DNA from: Coriobacteriaceae bacterium
GTDB lineage: Bacteria > Actinomycetota > Coriobacteriia > Anaerosomatales > SLCP01
Direction: 5' to 3'
DNA: 64,000 nt
NCBI GenBank assembly: GCA_003563465.1
Contig: PWVH01000050.1
Coordinates: forward strand, 1 to 64,000
Shown: piece by piece, positions 35,906 through 46,157 of the stretch
How positions within the stretch are numbered: the stretch's first letter is position 1
Layout: every line of letters begins with the position of its first letter
Program-made: the position numbers and the translations under genes
The notes under the pieces: model-generated
The model's database searches: none
Told to the model about the DNA's origin: nothing
What the model saw: only the letters and a program-made list of their open reading frames with translations

Positions 35906-36973
35906 TTACACCTTCCATGCGCTAGGAACGAACAACCGCTGAAACATTCGGATCGCGAAACGATCCGTCATTCCGGCGATGTAGTCGGTGACCATCTGGG
36001 CAAGCCTGGCTGTAGCTTCGGCGCTTTCGGAACCAGGCTCCATCTCTAAACGATACTCCGAAGGCAAGTCCTCAGGATGCTCAAGGTAGTGCTGGAAGAG
36101 TGAGCGAACCACGCGGTATGCCTTCGGATCCTCGGCCTTTGCCTCTCCGCAAAGATACACGCGATCGAAAAGGAACTGCCGAAGCTCCATCATCGCTTCC
36201 CAGACTTCCGGCGACATCTGAATCACCTCGGCTCCGTGCGAACTCTCTACCATGTCGGTGACCATCGTCATGATTCGCGCCCCGTGGTTGTGACCGAGAA
36301 CATCTGTGGGGCCTTTGGGAAGCTCCACCTCGCAGAGAACGCCACCGCGCATAGCATCGTCGATATCGTGATTCACATACGCGATGCGGTCGGCGATAGC
36401 TACAATCTGGCCTTCTAGGGTCGCGGCACGCCCTGATCCCGTGTGGTGCTTTATTCCGTCGCGTACCTCCCACGTTAGGTTGAGGCCCTTGCCTTCGTAC
36501 TCAAGGCGCTCGACAATCCGCAGCGACTGAGTGTTGTGTTCGAATCGCTCGGGTATCCCGGCACCAGGGCAGCGCGCGGCGATCTCGCTCAAGCACTCGC
36601 TGAGCGCATCCTCTCCCTTATGTCCGAAGGGAGTGTGGCCCAGGTCATGGGAGAGGGCGATGGCTTCGGTCAGGTCCTCGTTCAAACGCAGCGCTCGTGC
36701 GATCGACCGAGCGATCTGCGCGACCTCTAAGGTGTGCGTCAGGCGAGTTCGGTAGTGGTCGCCTTCGGGCGCCAGGAACACCTGTGTCTTGTGGGACAGA
36801 CGTCTGAACGCCTTGCAGTGGATCACCCGGTCACGATCGCGCTGGTATTCGGTGCGGTATGGGTCGAGCGAAAGCGACCGGACGCGTCCACGCGTCGAAT
36901 CCGCGAAGGCCGCCCGCGGCTGCAGCCTGGAGCGCTCCTGCACCTCGTAGTCTTCGCGTGTCATTATGCTCAC
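35906..36973 (-). CDS. dgt: dGTP triphosphohydrolase-like HD-domain protein
   Basis: 355 residues. HD-domain metal ligands are visible: the His of RLTHTLEVAQIAR (~85), and the His-Asp of ALSHDLGHTPFGHKGEDAL (~110), plus a distal Asp in IAYVNHDIDDAMRGG. The N-terminal YRTEYQRDRDRVIHCKAFRRLSHKTQVF is the dGTPase-family signature. It removes triphosphate from dNTPs, affecting dNTP pools. The GTG start has GGCAGG five bases upstream; an ATG three codons later is possible. Located between ppdK and hppA-dnaG as in many Gram-positive genomes. Confidence 0.9.
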   Translation of the reverse strand: MSIMTREDYEVQERSRLQPRAAFADSTRGRVRSLSLDPYRTEYQRDRDRVIHCKAFRRLSHKTQVFLAPEGDHYRTRLTHTLEVAQIARSIARALRLNEDLTEAIALSHDLGHTPFGHKGEDALSECLSEIAARCPGAGIPERFEHNTQSLRIVERLEYEGKGLNLTWEVRDGIKHHTGSGRAATLEGQIVAIADRIAYVNHDIDDAMRGGVLCEVELPKGPTDVLGHNHGARIMTMVTDMVESSHGAEVIQMSPEVWEAMMELRQFLFDRVYLCGEAKAEDPKAYRVVRSLFQHYLEHPEDLPSEYRLEMEPGSESAEATARLAQMVTDYIAGMTDRFAIRMFQRLFVPSAWKV

Positions 36974-36989
36974 TTACGCCTGCCGCCTC

Positions 36990-37361
36990 TCAACGTCCGA
37001 GCAACCCGACAACAACCAAGGCCGCATACCATACGCCGACCCCACCTATCGTCCCAACGAGCCAGCGATGCCTGAAGCCCCATGCGCCCGCAAGGGTCAC
37101 CCCTATAGCGGCGCCGACCAATACCGCCGGTAAGAGTATCGGAAGTCCGGAGACCCATGTTCTCAGCGTCTCAGCGAGTGCAGCGCCTATACCTGCCCGA
37201 TTCGAATCGGCGACCTCCATCGGGAGAATCGTCAACCAGGGCCATGCGACGCCCGCCGCCACCGCACCAGCAAGCGGTTGCCACCACGGCCGTTGCAGAC
37301 GCGAACGTCCCTGTATCAGCGGTGAGCCCGCCGCCTGGTAAAGCTTGGTGCCTCTGGACAC
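36990..37361 (-). CDS. Hypothetical membrane protein, three predicted helices
   Basis: 123 residues, not recognised. After a basic N-terminus (LIQGRSRLQRPWWQP) there are hydrophobic segments at about 28-46, 70-95 and 100-121. The GTG start has GGAG seven bases upstream. It sits 12 bp after ppdK and 16 bp before dgt, so it is certainly part of the operon. No motif or catalytic residue stands out; Gly/Ala/Val-rich helices suggest a structural or small transport-associated role, but this is a guess. Confidence 0.7.
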   Translation of the reverse strand: MSRGTKLYQAAGSPLIQGRSRLQRPWWQPLAGAVAAGVAWPWLTILPMEVADSNRAGIGAALAETLRTWVSGLPILLPAVLVGAAIGVTLAGAWGFRHRWLVGTIGGVGVWYAALVVVGLLGR

Positions 37362-37373
37362 GCGCCTACTCCA

Positions 37374-40079
37374 TCATCGGTTATCCGAGCCTTCGGTGTC
37401 TTCTTCCGCGATGGTCGATTGAGCGGCCGCAAGACGCGCGAGTGGCACGCGATAGGGTGAGCAGGACACGTAGTCGAGCCCGATCTCGTCGAACACCTTC
37501 ACCGACTCGGGGTCTCCGCCGTGTTCGCCGCAGACTCCCAACTTGATGTCCGCGTTCGATTCGCGACCCAGTTCGCATCCTTTCTCCACGAGTTTGGCCA
37601 CGCCTACATCGATGGTCTCGAAAGGATTGCGAAGGAGTATCTTGCGATCCAGGTATCGCGGCAAGAACTTCCCCTCTATGTCGTCACGCGAAAAACCGAA
37701 GGTCGTCTGCGTGAGATCGTTCGTGCCGAAAGAGAAGAAGTCCGCAACCTCGGCGATACGATCCGCCATCACCGCCGCCCGAGGCAGTTCGATCATGGTG
37801 CCGATCGGTACCGAGACTTCCGTGCCGCATTCCTCCGATACCTCCGAAAGAACGGCCTCGGTCTCGGCACGCAACGTCTCCAGCTCGGCCTTGATGGCCA
37901 CGAGTGGGATCATGATCTCGGGCATCGGGTTCTTCCCCGCCTGCTTGAGCTGACAGGCGGCCCTCGCGATTGCACGCACCTGCATGGCGTATATCTCTGG
38001 GTACATCAGGCCGAGACGGCAACCGCGCAAGCCCAGCATGGGGTTGGCCTCTACCATCTGATCGATCTGACTCAGCAGCTTGCGCTTGGACTCAAGCTCG
38101 CTCTCAGGTGCGCCCTCACATTCCGCTCGTGCGATCTCGACCGCCAGCTCGCGCGGAGCGTCAAGAAACTCGTGGAGCGGAGGATCGAGCAGCCGAATCG
38201 TCACTGGCAGGCCGTCCATCGCTTCCAAGATGCCGAGGTAGTCCTCGGTCTGCACCTCTAGAAGCTTCGCCAGCGCAGTATCCCGCGCAGAGTCGTCCTC
38301 GGCTAGGATCATATCCTGGACGATAGATTTCCGGGTTCCGAGGAACATGTGCTCCGTCCGACAAAGCCCGATTCCAGCTGCGCCGAACTTGCGGCCCAAG
38401 GCTGCGTCGTCCGGCGTGTCGGCGTTGGCGCGCACGCCCATGCGACGGAAGTCGTCTGCCCAGCTCAAGATAGTGTCGAAATCCCCGGATACCTCTGGTG
38501 AGACCAGTTCGACTGCCCCAAGGACGACCACACCCGTGGTGCCGTTGATCGAAATGACCGTTCCTTCGGAAAGCACCGCGTCCGACCCCGAGACCACAGC
38601 CTGCTTCTTGGTCGAATCGATCTTGAGCTCCTCCGCCCCGCACACGCACGGCTTCCCCATTCCGCGCGCTACGACGGCAGCATGCGAGGTCTTCCCTCCG
38701 TGCGAGGTGAGGATGCCATCGGCAGCGATCATACCGTGCAGGTCGTCTGGAGTCGTCTCCCAGCGCACGAGAATCGCATTGCGGCCGGAGCTGGCGGCTT
38801 CTTCGGCATCCTCGGCTGTGAAAACCACCTCACCGACGGCCGCACCAGGAGAGGCGTTCAGGCCCTTCACGAGTGTCTCGTACGTCGCATTCTCGTCGAA
38901 CTGAGGATGCAAGAGCTGGTCGAGTTGCTCTGGATCGATGCGTAATACGGCCTCCTCACGGCTGATGAGGCCCTCATCCACCATTTCGACCGCGATCCTG
39001 AGTGCCGCCTTCGCGGTGCGCTTGCCGACACGTGTCTGCAGCATCCAAAGCTTACCCTGTTCGATCGTGAACTCTATGTCGCACATGTCGCGATAATGGT
39101 TCTCCAGCTTGGTAAAGACCGTCTCGAGTTCTTGTGCCACTTCTGGCAGCTCGTTGTGGAGTTCGGCTATCGGTGTCGTGTTTCTGATACCAGCTACGAC
39201 ATCTTCTCCCTGTGCATTTAGAAGGTAATCGCCGTAGAACTCCTTTGTGCCGTCCGCGGGATTACGAGTGAAGGCTACGCCGGTCCCGCTGGTCTCGCCC
39301 TTATTGCCGAAGACCATCGCCTGCACGTTGACCGCGGTGCCAAGGTCGTCGGGAATCCGATACAGCCTCCGATAGTCTATCGCGCGACGGTTCATCCACG
39401 ACTTGAAGACCGCCTCGATGGCCAGACGGAGCTGTGACTGGACGTCCTGGGGAAAGCTGACTTTGCCGTCTTCGGCGAGCTCGGGAAACTCCTCGGCAGA
39501 AACGTGCGTGGCCACAATCTCTTCGAACTGTCCTACCAGCTTTTCAAGATCCGCTGCGGAGAGTTCCGTATCGCTTTTCACACCCCTGGCCTGGCGCATA
39601 GTAGACAGCGCGTTCTCGAACAGTTCGCCCTCGACACCAAGCACTACCTTGGAGAACATCTGTATGAAACGACGGTAAGAATCCCATGCGAATCGCTCGT
39701 TGCCGGTCTGCTCGATGAGTCCACGAACCGAAGTCTCGTTCAGCCCGAGGTTTAAGATGGTGTCCATCATTCCGGGCATCGAAAAGGCCGCACCGGAGCG
39801 CACGGAGACAAGCAAAGGGTCCTCGGCGTCTCCGAGACGCTTGCTCATCTCCTCTTCCAGGTCGGCCACGTGTGCGGCGATCTCGGCCTCCAGGTTCTCC
39901 GGAAACCGATTGCCCGCTTCGTAGTACTCCACACACGCCTGGCAGGTGATCGTGAATCCAGGAGGCACCGGCAAACCAAGCTTGGTCATCTCGGCTAGGT
40001 TGGCGCCCTTTCCACCGAGGACATACTTCATCGAGGCGTCGCCCTCACGAAACCCGTATACACGCTTCTGCTCGGACAT
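37374..40079 (-). CDS. ppdK: Pyruvate, phosphate dikinase
   Basis: 901 residues. It interconverts PEP + AMP + PPi and pyruvate + ATP + Pi. N-terminal ATP-grasp domain (VYGFREGDASMKYVLGGKGANLAEM), the swivelling phosphohistidine domain with GGKTSHAAVVARGMG (His ~463; the Thr two residues before is the PDRP target), and the C-terminal PEP/pyruvate barrel with SFGTNDLTQTTFGFSRDD and the catalytic Cys of LGVCGEHGGDP (~848). ATG start with GAGGGGG six bases upstream. Its regulator is encoded 107 bp upstream and a pyrophosphatase lies downstream. Confidence 0.97.
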   Translation of the reverse strand: MSEQKRVYGFREGDASMKYVLGGKGANLAEMTKLGLPVPPGFTITCQACVEYYEAGNRFPENLEAEIAAHVADLEEEMSKRLGDAEDPLLVSVRSGAAFSMPGMMDTILNLGLNETSVRGLIEQTGNERFAWDSYRRFIQMFSKVVLGVEGELFENALSTMRQARGVKSDTELSAADLEKLVGQFEEIVATHVSAEEFPELAEDGKVSFPQDVQSQLRLAIEAVFKSWMNRRAIDYRRLYRIPDDLGTAVNVQAMVFGNKGETSGTGVAFTRNPADGTKEFYGDYLLNAQGEDVVAGIRNTTPIAELHNELPEVAQELETVFTKLENHYRDMCDIEFTIEQGKLWMLQTRVGKRTAKAALRIAVEMVDEGLISREEAVLRIDPEQLDQLLHPQFDENATYETLVKGLNASPGAAVGEVVFTAEDAEEAASSGRNAILVRWETTPDDLHGMIAADGILTSHGGKTSHAAVVARGMGKPCVCGAEELKIDSTKKQAVVSGSDAVLSEGTVISINGTTGVVVLGAVELVSPEVSGDFDTILSWADDFRRMGVRANADTPDDAALGRKFGAAGIGLCRTEHMFLGTRKSIVQDMILAEDDSARDTALAKLLEVQTEDYLGILEAMDGLPVTIRLLDPPLHEFLDAPRELAVEIARAECEGAPESELESKRKLLSQIDQMVEANPMLGLRGCRLGLMYPEIYAMQVRAIARAACQLKQAGKNPMPEIMIPLVAIKAELETLRAETEAVLSEVSEECGTEVSVPIGTMIELPRAAVMADRIAEVADFFSFGTNDLTQTTFGFSRDDIEGKFLPRYLDRKILLRNPFETIDVGVAKLVEKGCELGRESNADIKLGVCGEHGGDPESVKVFDEIGLDYVSCSPYRVPLARLAAAQSTIAEEDTEGSDNR

Positions 40080-40186
40080 CTATAACCCCCTCACAAGCTG
40101 GGACCGACAACTTCGGGCCGGACTCGAACGGCGAAACGCGAAGAACTCCACACCCAGGCAGCGACAAGAAGGTTCGCCGCTGGCTC

Positions 40187-40993
40187 TCACAACTCAAGAT
40201 AGCGGATTATCTCCTGCGCTGTCTCCTCTACCGCCCGGTTTCCCGTGTCCACGATGGCGCAACCGATACGTCGCATCACAGCTCGAGCTGAATCGAGTTC
40301 CCGAGCCACCGCGTCAGGCTCGGCGTACTGCTTCGCATAGCCGCCTAGTTCGCTCAGCCGCTGATTCCGAACGGACACCAGAAGGTCCGAATCGCTAACC
40401 AGTCCGAACACGCGCCTTCTATCGACTTCGAACAGCTGCGGGGGTGGATCCACCTCGGGCAGCAGAGGGATGTTTGCGGCTTTGTACCCCTTGAATGCCA
40501 GATACATCGACAGCGGGGTCTTTCCGATACGGGAAACCCCGATCAGCACGATCTCAGCCTCGGCGAGTCCTCCGATGTTACGTCCGTCATCGTGCTTGAC
40601 GGCGAACTCCCACGCCTCGATGCGTTGGAAGTATCCCCGATCGGTTCTGCGAATAGCCCCTGCTTCCCCTCTGGGCTTCACTCCAGAAGCTTGGTAAAGC
40701 ACGCTCACAGCGCTGCCAAGGATGTCGACCGCGGGTAGATCGACTGCGGACACGACCTCGTGCATACGATCACGCAGCCTCGCATCCGCCAGCGTGTAGA
40801 ACAGCACGCACCTGTGCTCGCGGACCGAACGCACGACTTCTTCGAGCGATCCCGCCGAAGCGACCTTCGGAAAACGCACTACCTTGAAGGTCTCGGGTGG
40901 GAACTGACTCGCCGCAGCACGCGCGACTAGATCCGCCGTCTCGCCCAGCGAGTCCGACAGGATGTAAATCCGCACCGGCTCGTGACCTTCCAC
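40187..40993 (-). CDS. PPDK regulatory protein (bifunctional kinase/pyrophosphorylase, DUF299)
   Basis: 268 residues. Members switch PPDK or PEP synthase off and on by ADP-dependent phosphorylation of the Thr beside the catalytic His and Pi-dependent dephosphorylation. The N-terminal RIYILSDSLGETADLVARAAASQF and the P-loop GVSRIGKTPLSMYLA (~155) are diagnostic. The ppdK neighbour indicates the PDRP type rather than the PEP-synthase type. The GTG at 40993 has GGGAGGGG five bases upstream and gives the family length; open frame further upstream is not family-like. Confidence 0.93.
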   Translation of the reverse strand: MEGHEPVRIYILSDSLGETADLVARAAASQFPPETFKVVRFPKVASAGSLEEVVRSVREHRCVLFYTLADARLRDRMHEVVSAVDLPAVDILGSAVSVLYQASGVKPRGEAGAIRRTDRGYFQRIEAWEFAVKHDDGRNIGGLAEAEIVLIGVSRIGKTPLSMYLAFKGYKAANIPLLPEVDPPPQLFEVDRRRVFGLVSDSDLLVSVRNQRLSELGGYAKQYAEPDAVARELDSARAVMRRIGCAIVDTGNRAVEETAQEIIRYLEL

Positions 40994-41082
40994 GAACCCC
41001 TCCCATGTCCGAGGCTTGGGCAACAAAGCTCTACTGAAGGCGGCCAATTCGCCTCTCTGCGGCGCCGAACTCTCTCGCCACC

Positions 41083-43152
41083 CTAACCAGCCAATCTCCT
41101 GAAGTCGGCAAAACTCTCGAAGAGCGCCACGAATCTATTCAGCAACCGGAGACGGTTGACACGCAATTCTTCCTCGGGAGCCATCACGAGCACGTTGTCG
41201 AAGAACGCATCGATCGGGCCTCTGAGCGATGCAAGCACCCCGAGGGTTGACGCGTGATCTCCCGCTGCAAGAGACTTCGCTGCACGCTCCTCGGCATCTG
41301 CGAGAGCTTCGGTGAGCGCAGCCTCCTCGGTGCCCATCAGATTCGGATCGGCTGCGGTGCCCAAAGTCTCCTCGGCAAGGTTCTTCGCACGAGTGAACGC
41401 GATCGACAGATTCTCCATGACATCGCTTTCGGCACGTAGAGCACTGAGCGCTTCACAACGTGCAAGCGCATCGGCAGGGTCGTCCGCAGCCACGCCGAGG
41501 ATGGCGGCAACGGTATCGTAGGCATGGCCCTTGTCACGAAGGATGCCTTCGAAACGTCCGGTGATGAACTCCTTGACAGCAGGACCTACCGTGTTCCTAT
41601 CGATATCCAGCGTCACCGAGTATCCGTCAAAGGCCGCACTGATGGCCTCATCCAGGGTAAGCGGCATACCGTCAAGCACGATGCCGAGAATACCCAACGC
41701 TCCTCGGCGTAATGCGTATGGATCCGCAGAACCTGTCGGCACCATTCCGATCGCGAATATCCCGCAGATGATATCGAGCTTGTCGGCGATCGAGACCAGG
41801 CGGCCTGCTGAGCTCTGCGGAAGCGCGTCACCGGCAAAGCGCGGCTGGTAGTGCTCCGGAATAGCGTTGGCGACGGACTCGCTTTCCCCGGCAGCCAACG
41901 CATAGTAGCGGCCCATCACCCCCTGTAGACTCGGGAACTCCACGACAACCTGAGTCACCAAGTCGGCTTTGCATAGATGGGCGGCTCGCACGGCCTCGGC
42001 GGTTGATGCATGATCGGCGCCCGTCAGCTCGGCCAGACGCGCAGTCAACGCCTCGACACGAGCGACCCTTGCTCCCAACGTGCCTAGCCTCTCCTGGAAG
42101 ACGATCGTCTCCAAGTCGGCCACGTATGATTCGAAAGGCCTGGCGAGATCCTCTTGATAGAAGAAAGCCGCATCCGCGAGACGGGCGCGAATCACACGCT
42201 CATGGCCGGCCACGATCTCCTTCGTACGCTCGGGATCTCCGTTGTGTACGACGACGAAGTCAGGCAAGAGATCGCCGCCGGGTCCTTCCACAGGAAAGTA
42301 GCGCTGGTGGGACTCCATGGCAGTCTCGAGCACCTCACGCGGAACGTCCAAGAATTCCTCGTCGAAACGCCCGATACCCACAGTGGGCCACTCCACTAGA
42401 TTGACGACCTCCGCAAAGACCGTCTCGGGAACCACTGCGCTCGCGCCCTGTTCGGCCACGGCTGAATCGATGCCTTCACGAACGAGCGCAGCCCGCTCGG
42501 TGTGGTCGTAGAGGACCAATCCGCGTCTGCATGCCGAGTCGTACTCCGCGACAGAACCGACCTCGATAGGTCCGGGGGTAAGGAAGCGATGCCCGTAAGT
42601 CGTCCTCCCGGCTTCTAGTCCTGCAAAAGTCACCGGAAGCACCTCTGAGCCGAAAAGGGCCAGCAGCCAACGGACCGGGCGGCTGAAGCGCGTCTCACCA
42701 GAGCCCCATCGCATCGACTTGGACCAGTCGAGACCTGCCACCAGATTGCCAAGAATGCCCGGAAGCACTTCGATCGCTTCTTGCCCGGGGCTCTCCACGA
42801 CCGCGTACACGTACGCGCCGCTTTCATCCTCGACACTCTCGAGGTCGGCCACGCTAACACCTTTGCCATGAGCGAACCCCTCTGCCGCCTTGGTCGGGTT
42901 TCCCTCGGAGTCGAACGCAGCCTTGATGGCGGGACCTCTCACACGCATTGCCTGGTCGGTCTGCTTCTCAGCCAGGTCCGTTACACGCAAGACGAGACGC
43001 CTTGGCGAACCGAACACGTCGACCACACCGTAATCCAGGCGGGCCGCGCTCAGCATCTCTTCGGCATCTGCCTTCAGCTGCGAGATCGCCTGGTAGAGAG
43101 GGTCCGAGGGAATCTCTTCGGCGCCTATCTCAAAGAGCAGCCCTCGCTTCAT
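41083..43152 (-). CDS. glyS: Glycyl-tRNA synthetase beta subunit
   Basis: 689 residues, the normal length. The N-terminus [22 protein letters not shown] and the HD-like [18 protein letters not shown] motif (~400) are typical, and the C-terminal anticodon-binding region ends [22 protein letters not shown]. Works as alpha2beta2 with GlyQ; the beta chain binds tRNA-Gly. The ATG start overlaps the glyQ stop (ATGA). The two-subunit enzyme is found in most Bacteria but not in mycobacteria-type actinobacteria, which use a one-chain form. Confidence 0.96.
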   Translation of the reverse strand: MKRGLLFEIGAEEIPSDPLYQAISQLKADAEEMLSAARLDYGVVDVFGSPRRLVLRVTDLAEKQTDQAMRVRGPAIKAAFDSEGNPTKAAEGFAHGKGVSVADLESVEDESGAYVYAVVESPGQEAIEVLPGILGNLVAGLDWSKSMRWGSGETRFSRPVRWLLALFGSEVLPVTFAGLEAGRTTYGHRFLTPGPIEVGSVAEYDSACRRGLVLYDHTERAALVREGIDSAVAEQGASAVVPETVFAEVVNLVEWPTVGIGRFDEEFLDVPREVLETAMESHQRYFPVEGPGGDLLPDFVVVHNGDPERTKEIVAGHERVIRARLADAAFFYQEDLARPFESYVADLETIVFQERLGTLGARVARVEALTARLAELTGADHASTAEAVRAAHLCKADLVTQVVVEFPSLQGVMGRYYALAAGESESVANAIPEHYQPRFAGDALPQSSAGRLVSIADKLDIICGIFAIGMVPTGSADPYALRRGALGILGIVLDGMPLTLDEAISAAFDGYSVTLDIDRNTVGPAVKEFITGRFEGILRDKGHAYDTVAAILGVAADDPADALARCEALSALRAESDVMENLSIAFTRAKNLAEETLGTAADPNLMGTEEAALTEALADAEERAAKSLAAGDHASTLGVLASLRGPIDAFFDNVLVMAPEEELRVNRLRLLNRFVALFESFADFRRLAG

Positions 43153-44081
43153 GAAACCGCACCGCCCCCCGCAGCAGCGGCGTCTTCTGCAGGTGCATCG
43201 ACCTCTCCGGCAGGAAGAATCGACCGCAGATAAGCTTCACAACACGTCTTGGCTAGGGTGCGCACCCGCCCGATGAAGCTCACTCGTTCGGCTACGGCGA
43301 TCGCACCACGCGCATCTAGGAGGTTGAAGGCGTGCGAGCACTTGAGAACGTAGTCGTATGCCGGCAGCGGCGCACCTGCCTCCAGTAGCCTCTTGCACTC
43401 GGCCTCGTAGGCATCGAACAGCTTGTAGAGCATCCCGATGTCAGCGAGCTCGAAGTTGTGTCGCGAGTACTCGAACTCGTTACGCTTGAACACGTCGCCA
43501 TACGTCACAGGCGGACAGCCATCGGAGCCCTCTACCCACAGCAGGTCGTAGACACTGTCCACGCCCTGGATGTACATCGCCAACCGCTCCAAACCATACG
43601 TGATCTCCGCAGGAACAGGTCGGCAGTCAAAGCCTCCTACCTGTTGGAAATACGTGAATTGAGTGACCTCCATGCCATCGAGCCACACTTCCCAGCCCAA
43701 ACCCCATGCGCCGAGGGTGGGCGACTCCCAGTCGTCCTCTACCAGGCGGACATCGTGATGAGCAGGCTCGATTCCCATAGCCCGCAGCGACTCCCAATAG
43801 ATGTCCAGTACGTCATCAGGACTCGGCTTCAAGATCACCTGATACTGGTAGTAGTGTTGAAGACGATTCGGGTTGTCACCATACCTGCCGTCGGTAGGGC
43901 GTCGGCTCGGTTGGACGTAAGCGGTCCGCCACGGATCGGGACCCAACGACTTCAGCGTGGTCGCAGGATGGAACGTGCCCGCTCCAACCTCGGTATCGTA
44001 CGGCTGCAAGACAACGCATCCCTGATCCGCCCAGTAGTGCGACAGCGAAAGAACGATTTCTTGAAAGGTGGTCCCCTCCAT
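43149..44081 (-). CDS. glyQ: Glycyl-tRNA synthetase alpha subunit
   Basis: 310 residues. Class II synthetase core that activates glycine. [36 protein letters not shown] and [35 protein letters not shown] are near-invariant in the family. ATG at 44081 is chosen because homologues begin near [13 protein letters not shown] lies eleven bases upstream, slightly far. A small GGCGC-AGAA-GCGCC hairpin precedes that site (44103-44116). The C-terminal tail is Ala/Gly-rich and lineage-specific. Confidence 0.96.
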   Translation of the reverse strand: MEGTTFQEIVLSLSHYWADQGCVVLQPYDTEVGAGTFHPATTLKSLGPDPWRTAYVQPSRRPTDGRYGDNPNRLQHYYQYQVILKPSPDDVLDIYWESLRAMGIEPAHHDVRLVEDDWESPTLGAWGLGWEVWLDGMEVTQFTYFQQVGGFDCRPVPAEITYGLERLAMYIQGVDSVYDLLWVEGSDGCPPVTYGDVFKRNEFEYSRHNFELADIGMLYKLFDAYEAECKRLLEAGAPLPAYDYVLKCSHAFNLLDARGAIAVAERVSFIGRVRTLAKTCCEAYLRSILPAGEVDAPAEDAAAAGGGAVS

Positions 44082-44135
44082 CGGCGTGGCGTCTCCTTTC
44101 GGGGCGCTTCTGCGCCGGGTCGAAGTCACCGTATA

Positions 44136-44618
44136 TTACCGCAATGCGCCTGCATCTCGTGCAGGGACGTGCACCTTGTCGCTGAGAACGCCCTCCACTG
44201 CAGCCTGCGTCTCTTCTGCAAGCCCATCTACCACCAGCAGCAGATAGCGCGACGAACTCACGTACAGCAGTAAGTGGCCAGCCGCCTTACGCCAGCGCAC
44301 CACCTCACTCCAGGCCAACTCGCCATCGCCTTCTGCCGAGGAATAGCAGACTCCGTCTGGGTTCAGCGAATAGCGCACCGGTACGTAGAGCTGACGCGCA
44401 GAGGGAGAGCCGGAGAGCCAGGAAACGTAACCCCACACGACGAGAGGAACCGCCAGCAGCGTACCGAAGAGACCCAGCGCCTCGGTTCGCAAACCTGACC
44501 CGTAGGCTATGAACGCTGCCGCACCTACGATCGCCGGAGCAAAGCGTAGGCGACGCGCCGCTAGCTGAATCAACACCCTACGGTATCCGTCCTCCGTGAG
44601 AGCGCTTTCGAACTCCAC
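44136..44618 (-). CDS. YcxB-like membrane protein
   Basis: 160 residues. Two close membrane helices (~30-48, ~50-68) followed by a soluble C-terminal domain with YSLNPDGVCYSSAEGDGELAWSEVVRWRKAAGHLLLYVSSSRYLLL, the pattern of YcxB-type proteins. GTG at 44618 has GGAGG eight bases upstream and gives the expected N-terminus (VEFESALTEDGYRR). A TTG at 44699 overlapping the recO stop is the other candidate and would add 27 residues. No function is known. Confidence 0.65.
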   Translation of the reverse strand: MEFESALTEDGYRRVLIQLAARRLRFAPAIVGAAAFIAYGSGLRTEALGLFGTLLAVPLVVWGYVSWLSGSPSARQLYVPVRYSLNPDGVCYSSAEGDGELAWSEVVRWRKAAGHLLLYVSSSRYLLLVVDGLAEETQAAVEGVLSDKVHVPARDAGALR

Positions 44619-44695
44619 AGAGGCATCCTCCGGCAGACTCTCCGTACGCTTCTGAGACTTCTCCGGCGTCGTGTCAGCCGGCAGTTCTCCTGACG

Positions 44696-45463
44696 TCAAG
44701 ATCCCGCACCGTCCGCATAGAAATCCAACGCCTTTATGCGTGCCGACAGATGATATCCCACGAACGCCCGGATGAGATCGAAGCATTCCTCGACCGTCCC
44801 CTTGGGCCAGTCAGTCTCTGCGATCTCGGCCATTCTAGACCTCAGCATCCAGCCCAACATCTCGTTGCCCCGCTTCGACAGTCGCGCCACTCCACCAGGA
44901 CCTGAAGGAATGCCGCACGCGGGACAGAGGACGCCACCGGCCTCAAGCGAGAAACCCCCTCCCCTGCCGGCGGCCGCATCGCGAGCGCACGAGACACAGG
45001 AGTCAAGGTGGGGCCTGTAGCCATGCATTGCCATCGCTTTGAGCAGAAAGGCCGTCAGGACCGTGTGTACGCGTTCCGTTCTCTCCGTGTGCTCGATAGC
45101 ACTGAGCGTCGCGTCTGCCAGACCGAACAGCCTCTCCTCTGCCTGACCTTCGAGAGCGATCTTGTCGAGAACGTCGACGACTACCGATGCTGCGGTCGAA
45201 CGCTCGTAGTCGTGACGCAACCCGGGATGAAGATTCACCGAACGTGCATCGGAGATTACCTCAAGATTCCGTCCGGTGTTGAGCATGAGATCCGCCACAC
45301 ATCCGGGTTCGAGTCGGCCAGCGAAGCGCGAGGTGGGCTTACGCATGCCTTTGGCTACGGCTCGCACGATCCGTCCGTCGGCAGCAAGCAGGGTCAGGAT
45401 AAGGTCAGCCTCACCGAGCTTGGTCTTCCGAAGCACGAGGGCGCGAAGAGGGTAAGACGGCAC
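44696..45463 (-). CDS. recO: DNA repair protein RecO
   Basis: 255 residues. N-terminal OB fold (YPLRALVLRKTKLGEADLILTLL ... AKGMRKPTSRFAGRLEPG) that binds ssDNA and SSB, a helical middle part and a zinc finger (CVSCARDAAA ... LCPACG, four Cys at ~155-185). RecO loads RecA on SSB-coated gaps with RecR. It follows deoC by 9 bp and lies near era, as in many Gram-positive genomes. Confidence 0.93.
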   Translation of the reverse strand: MPSYPLRALVLRKTKLGEADLILTLLAADGRIVRAVAKGMRKPTSRFAGRLEPGCVADLMLNTGRNLEVISDARSVNLHPGLRHDYERSTAASVVVDVLDKIALEGQAEERLFGLADATLSAIEHTERTERVHTVLTAFLLKAMAMHGYRPHLDSCVSCARDAAAGRGGGFSLEAGGVLCPACGIPSGPGGVARLSKRGNEMLGWMLRSRMAEIAETDWPKGTVEECFDLIRAFVGYHLSARIKALDFYADGAGS

Positions 45464-45472
45464 GGCGCTCCG

Positions 45473-46156
45473 TTACCTCCGATGCTCCAGAGCCTCCAGA
45501 ATCTCGAGCCCCGAAGAGGAACCAAGACGATCCGCGCCAGCCGCAAGCATCTCTAAGGCGCCTTCAACGTCACGAATCCCACCCGCGGCCTTCACGCCGA
45601 CATCCGGTCCTACAGCAGCACGGATTATCTCCACATCCCGCACGCTCGCGCCACGCGGCCCGAACCCGCTCGACGTCTTGATGTAGTGTGCTCCGGCCGC
45701 AACCGAGATGCGGCTTGCACGATCGACCTCCGCTTCGGACATGTAGCCCGTCTCCAAGATGACCTTCACGAGCCCCGACCCGCCCGACGAGCGTGCGACC
45801 GAATCCACTACCGCGCGGATATCATCTTCGACGAACAAATCCTCGCCTTCCAAGAAGGCAGCGATGTTCAAGACCATGTCGATCTCAGAACAGCCAAGGT
45901 CAAGGAGCAATCGAGCCTCTTCGGCTTTAGTCTCCGTGTTCATGTAGCCGAGAGGGAAACCGCATACCGAACAGACGACCGTACCGCTTCCGGCCAACTT
46001 CTGCGCTGCAAGCGGTACCAGGAAAGGCGATACACAAAGAGCAGCGAACTCCCGTCCCCTAGAGGCGTCCATCCACTCGGCCGCCTCCGCGAAACCCGCT
46101 GTAGGCTTCAGCAGTGTCTGGTCGATCGCCGATGCCAGCTTTGCGACATCCATCAC
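45473..46156 (-). CDS. deoC: Deoxyribose-phosphate aldolase
   Basis: 227 residues. It splits 2-deoxyribose 5-phosphate into acetaldehyde and glyceraldehyde 3-phosphate. IDQTLLKPTAG at the N-terminus, KVILETGYMSEAEV in the middle, the Schiff-base lysine in YIKTSSGFGPRGAS and the proton-relay lysine in VKAAGGIRD are present. GTG at 46156 has GAGGGG seven bases upstream; ATG follows at 46153. The gene starts two bases after the era stop. It finishes the pathway begun by cdd, pdp and deoB. Confidence 0.94.
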   Translation of the reverse strand: MMDVAKLASAIDQTLLKPTAGFAEAAEWMDASRGREFAALCVSPFLVPLAAQKLAGSGTVVCSVCGFPLGYMNTETKAEEARLLLDLGCSEIDMVLNIAAFLEGEDLFVEDDIRAVVDSVARSSGGSGLVKVILETGYMSEAEVDRASRISVAAGAHYIKTSSGFGPRGASVRDVEIIRAAVGPDVGVKAAGGIRDVEGALEMLAAGADRLGSSSGLEILEALEHRR

Positions 46157-46157
46157 T

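Noticed and set aside
44136..44170. Glycine riboswitch or T-box ahead of glyQS
   Set aside because: Only a 5-bp hairpin and about 50 bp separate glyQ from the upstream gene; there is no room for either element.
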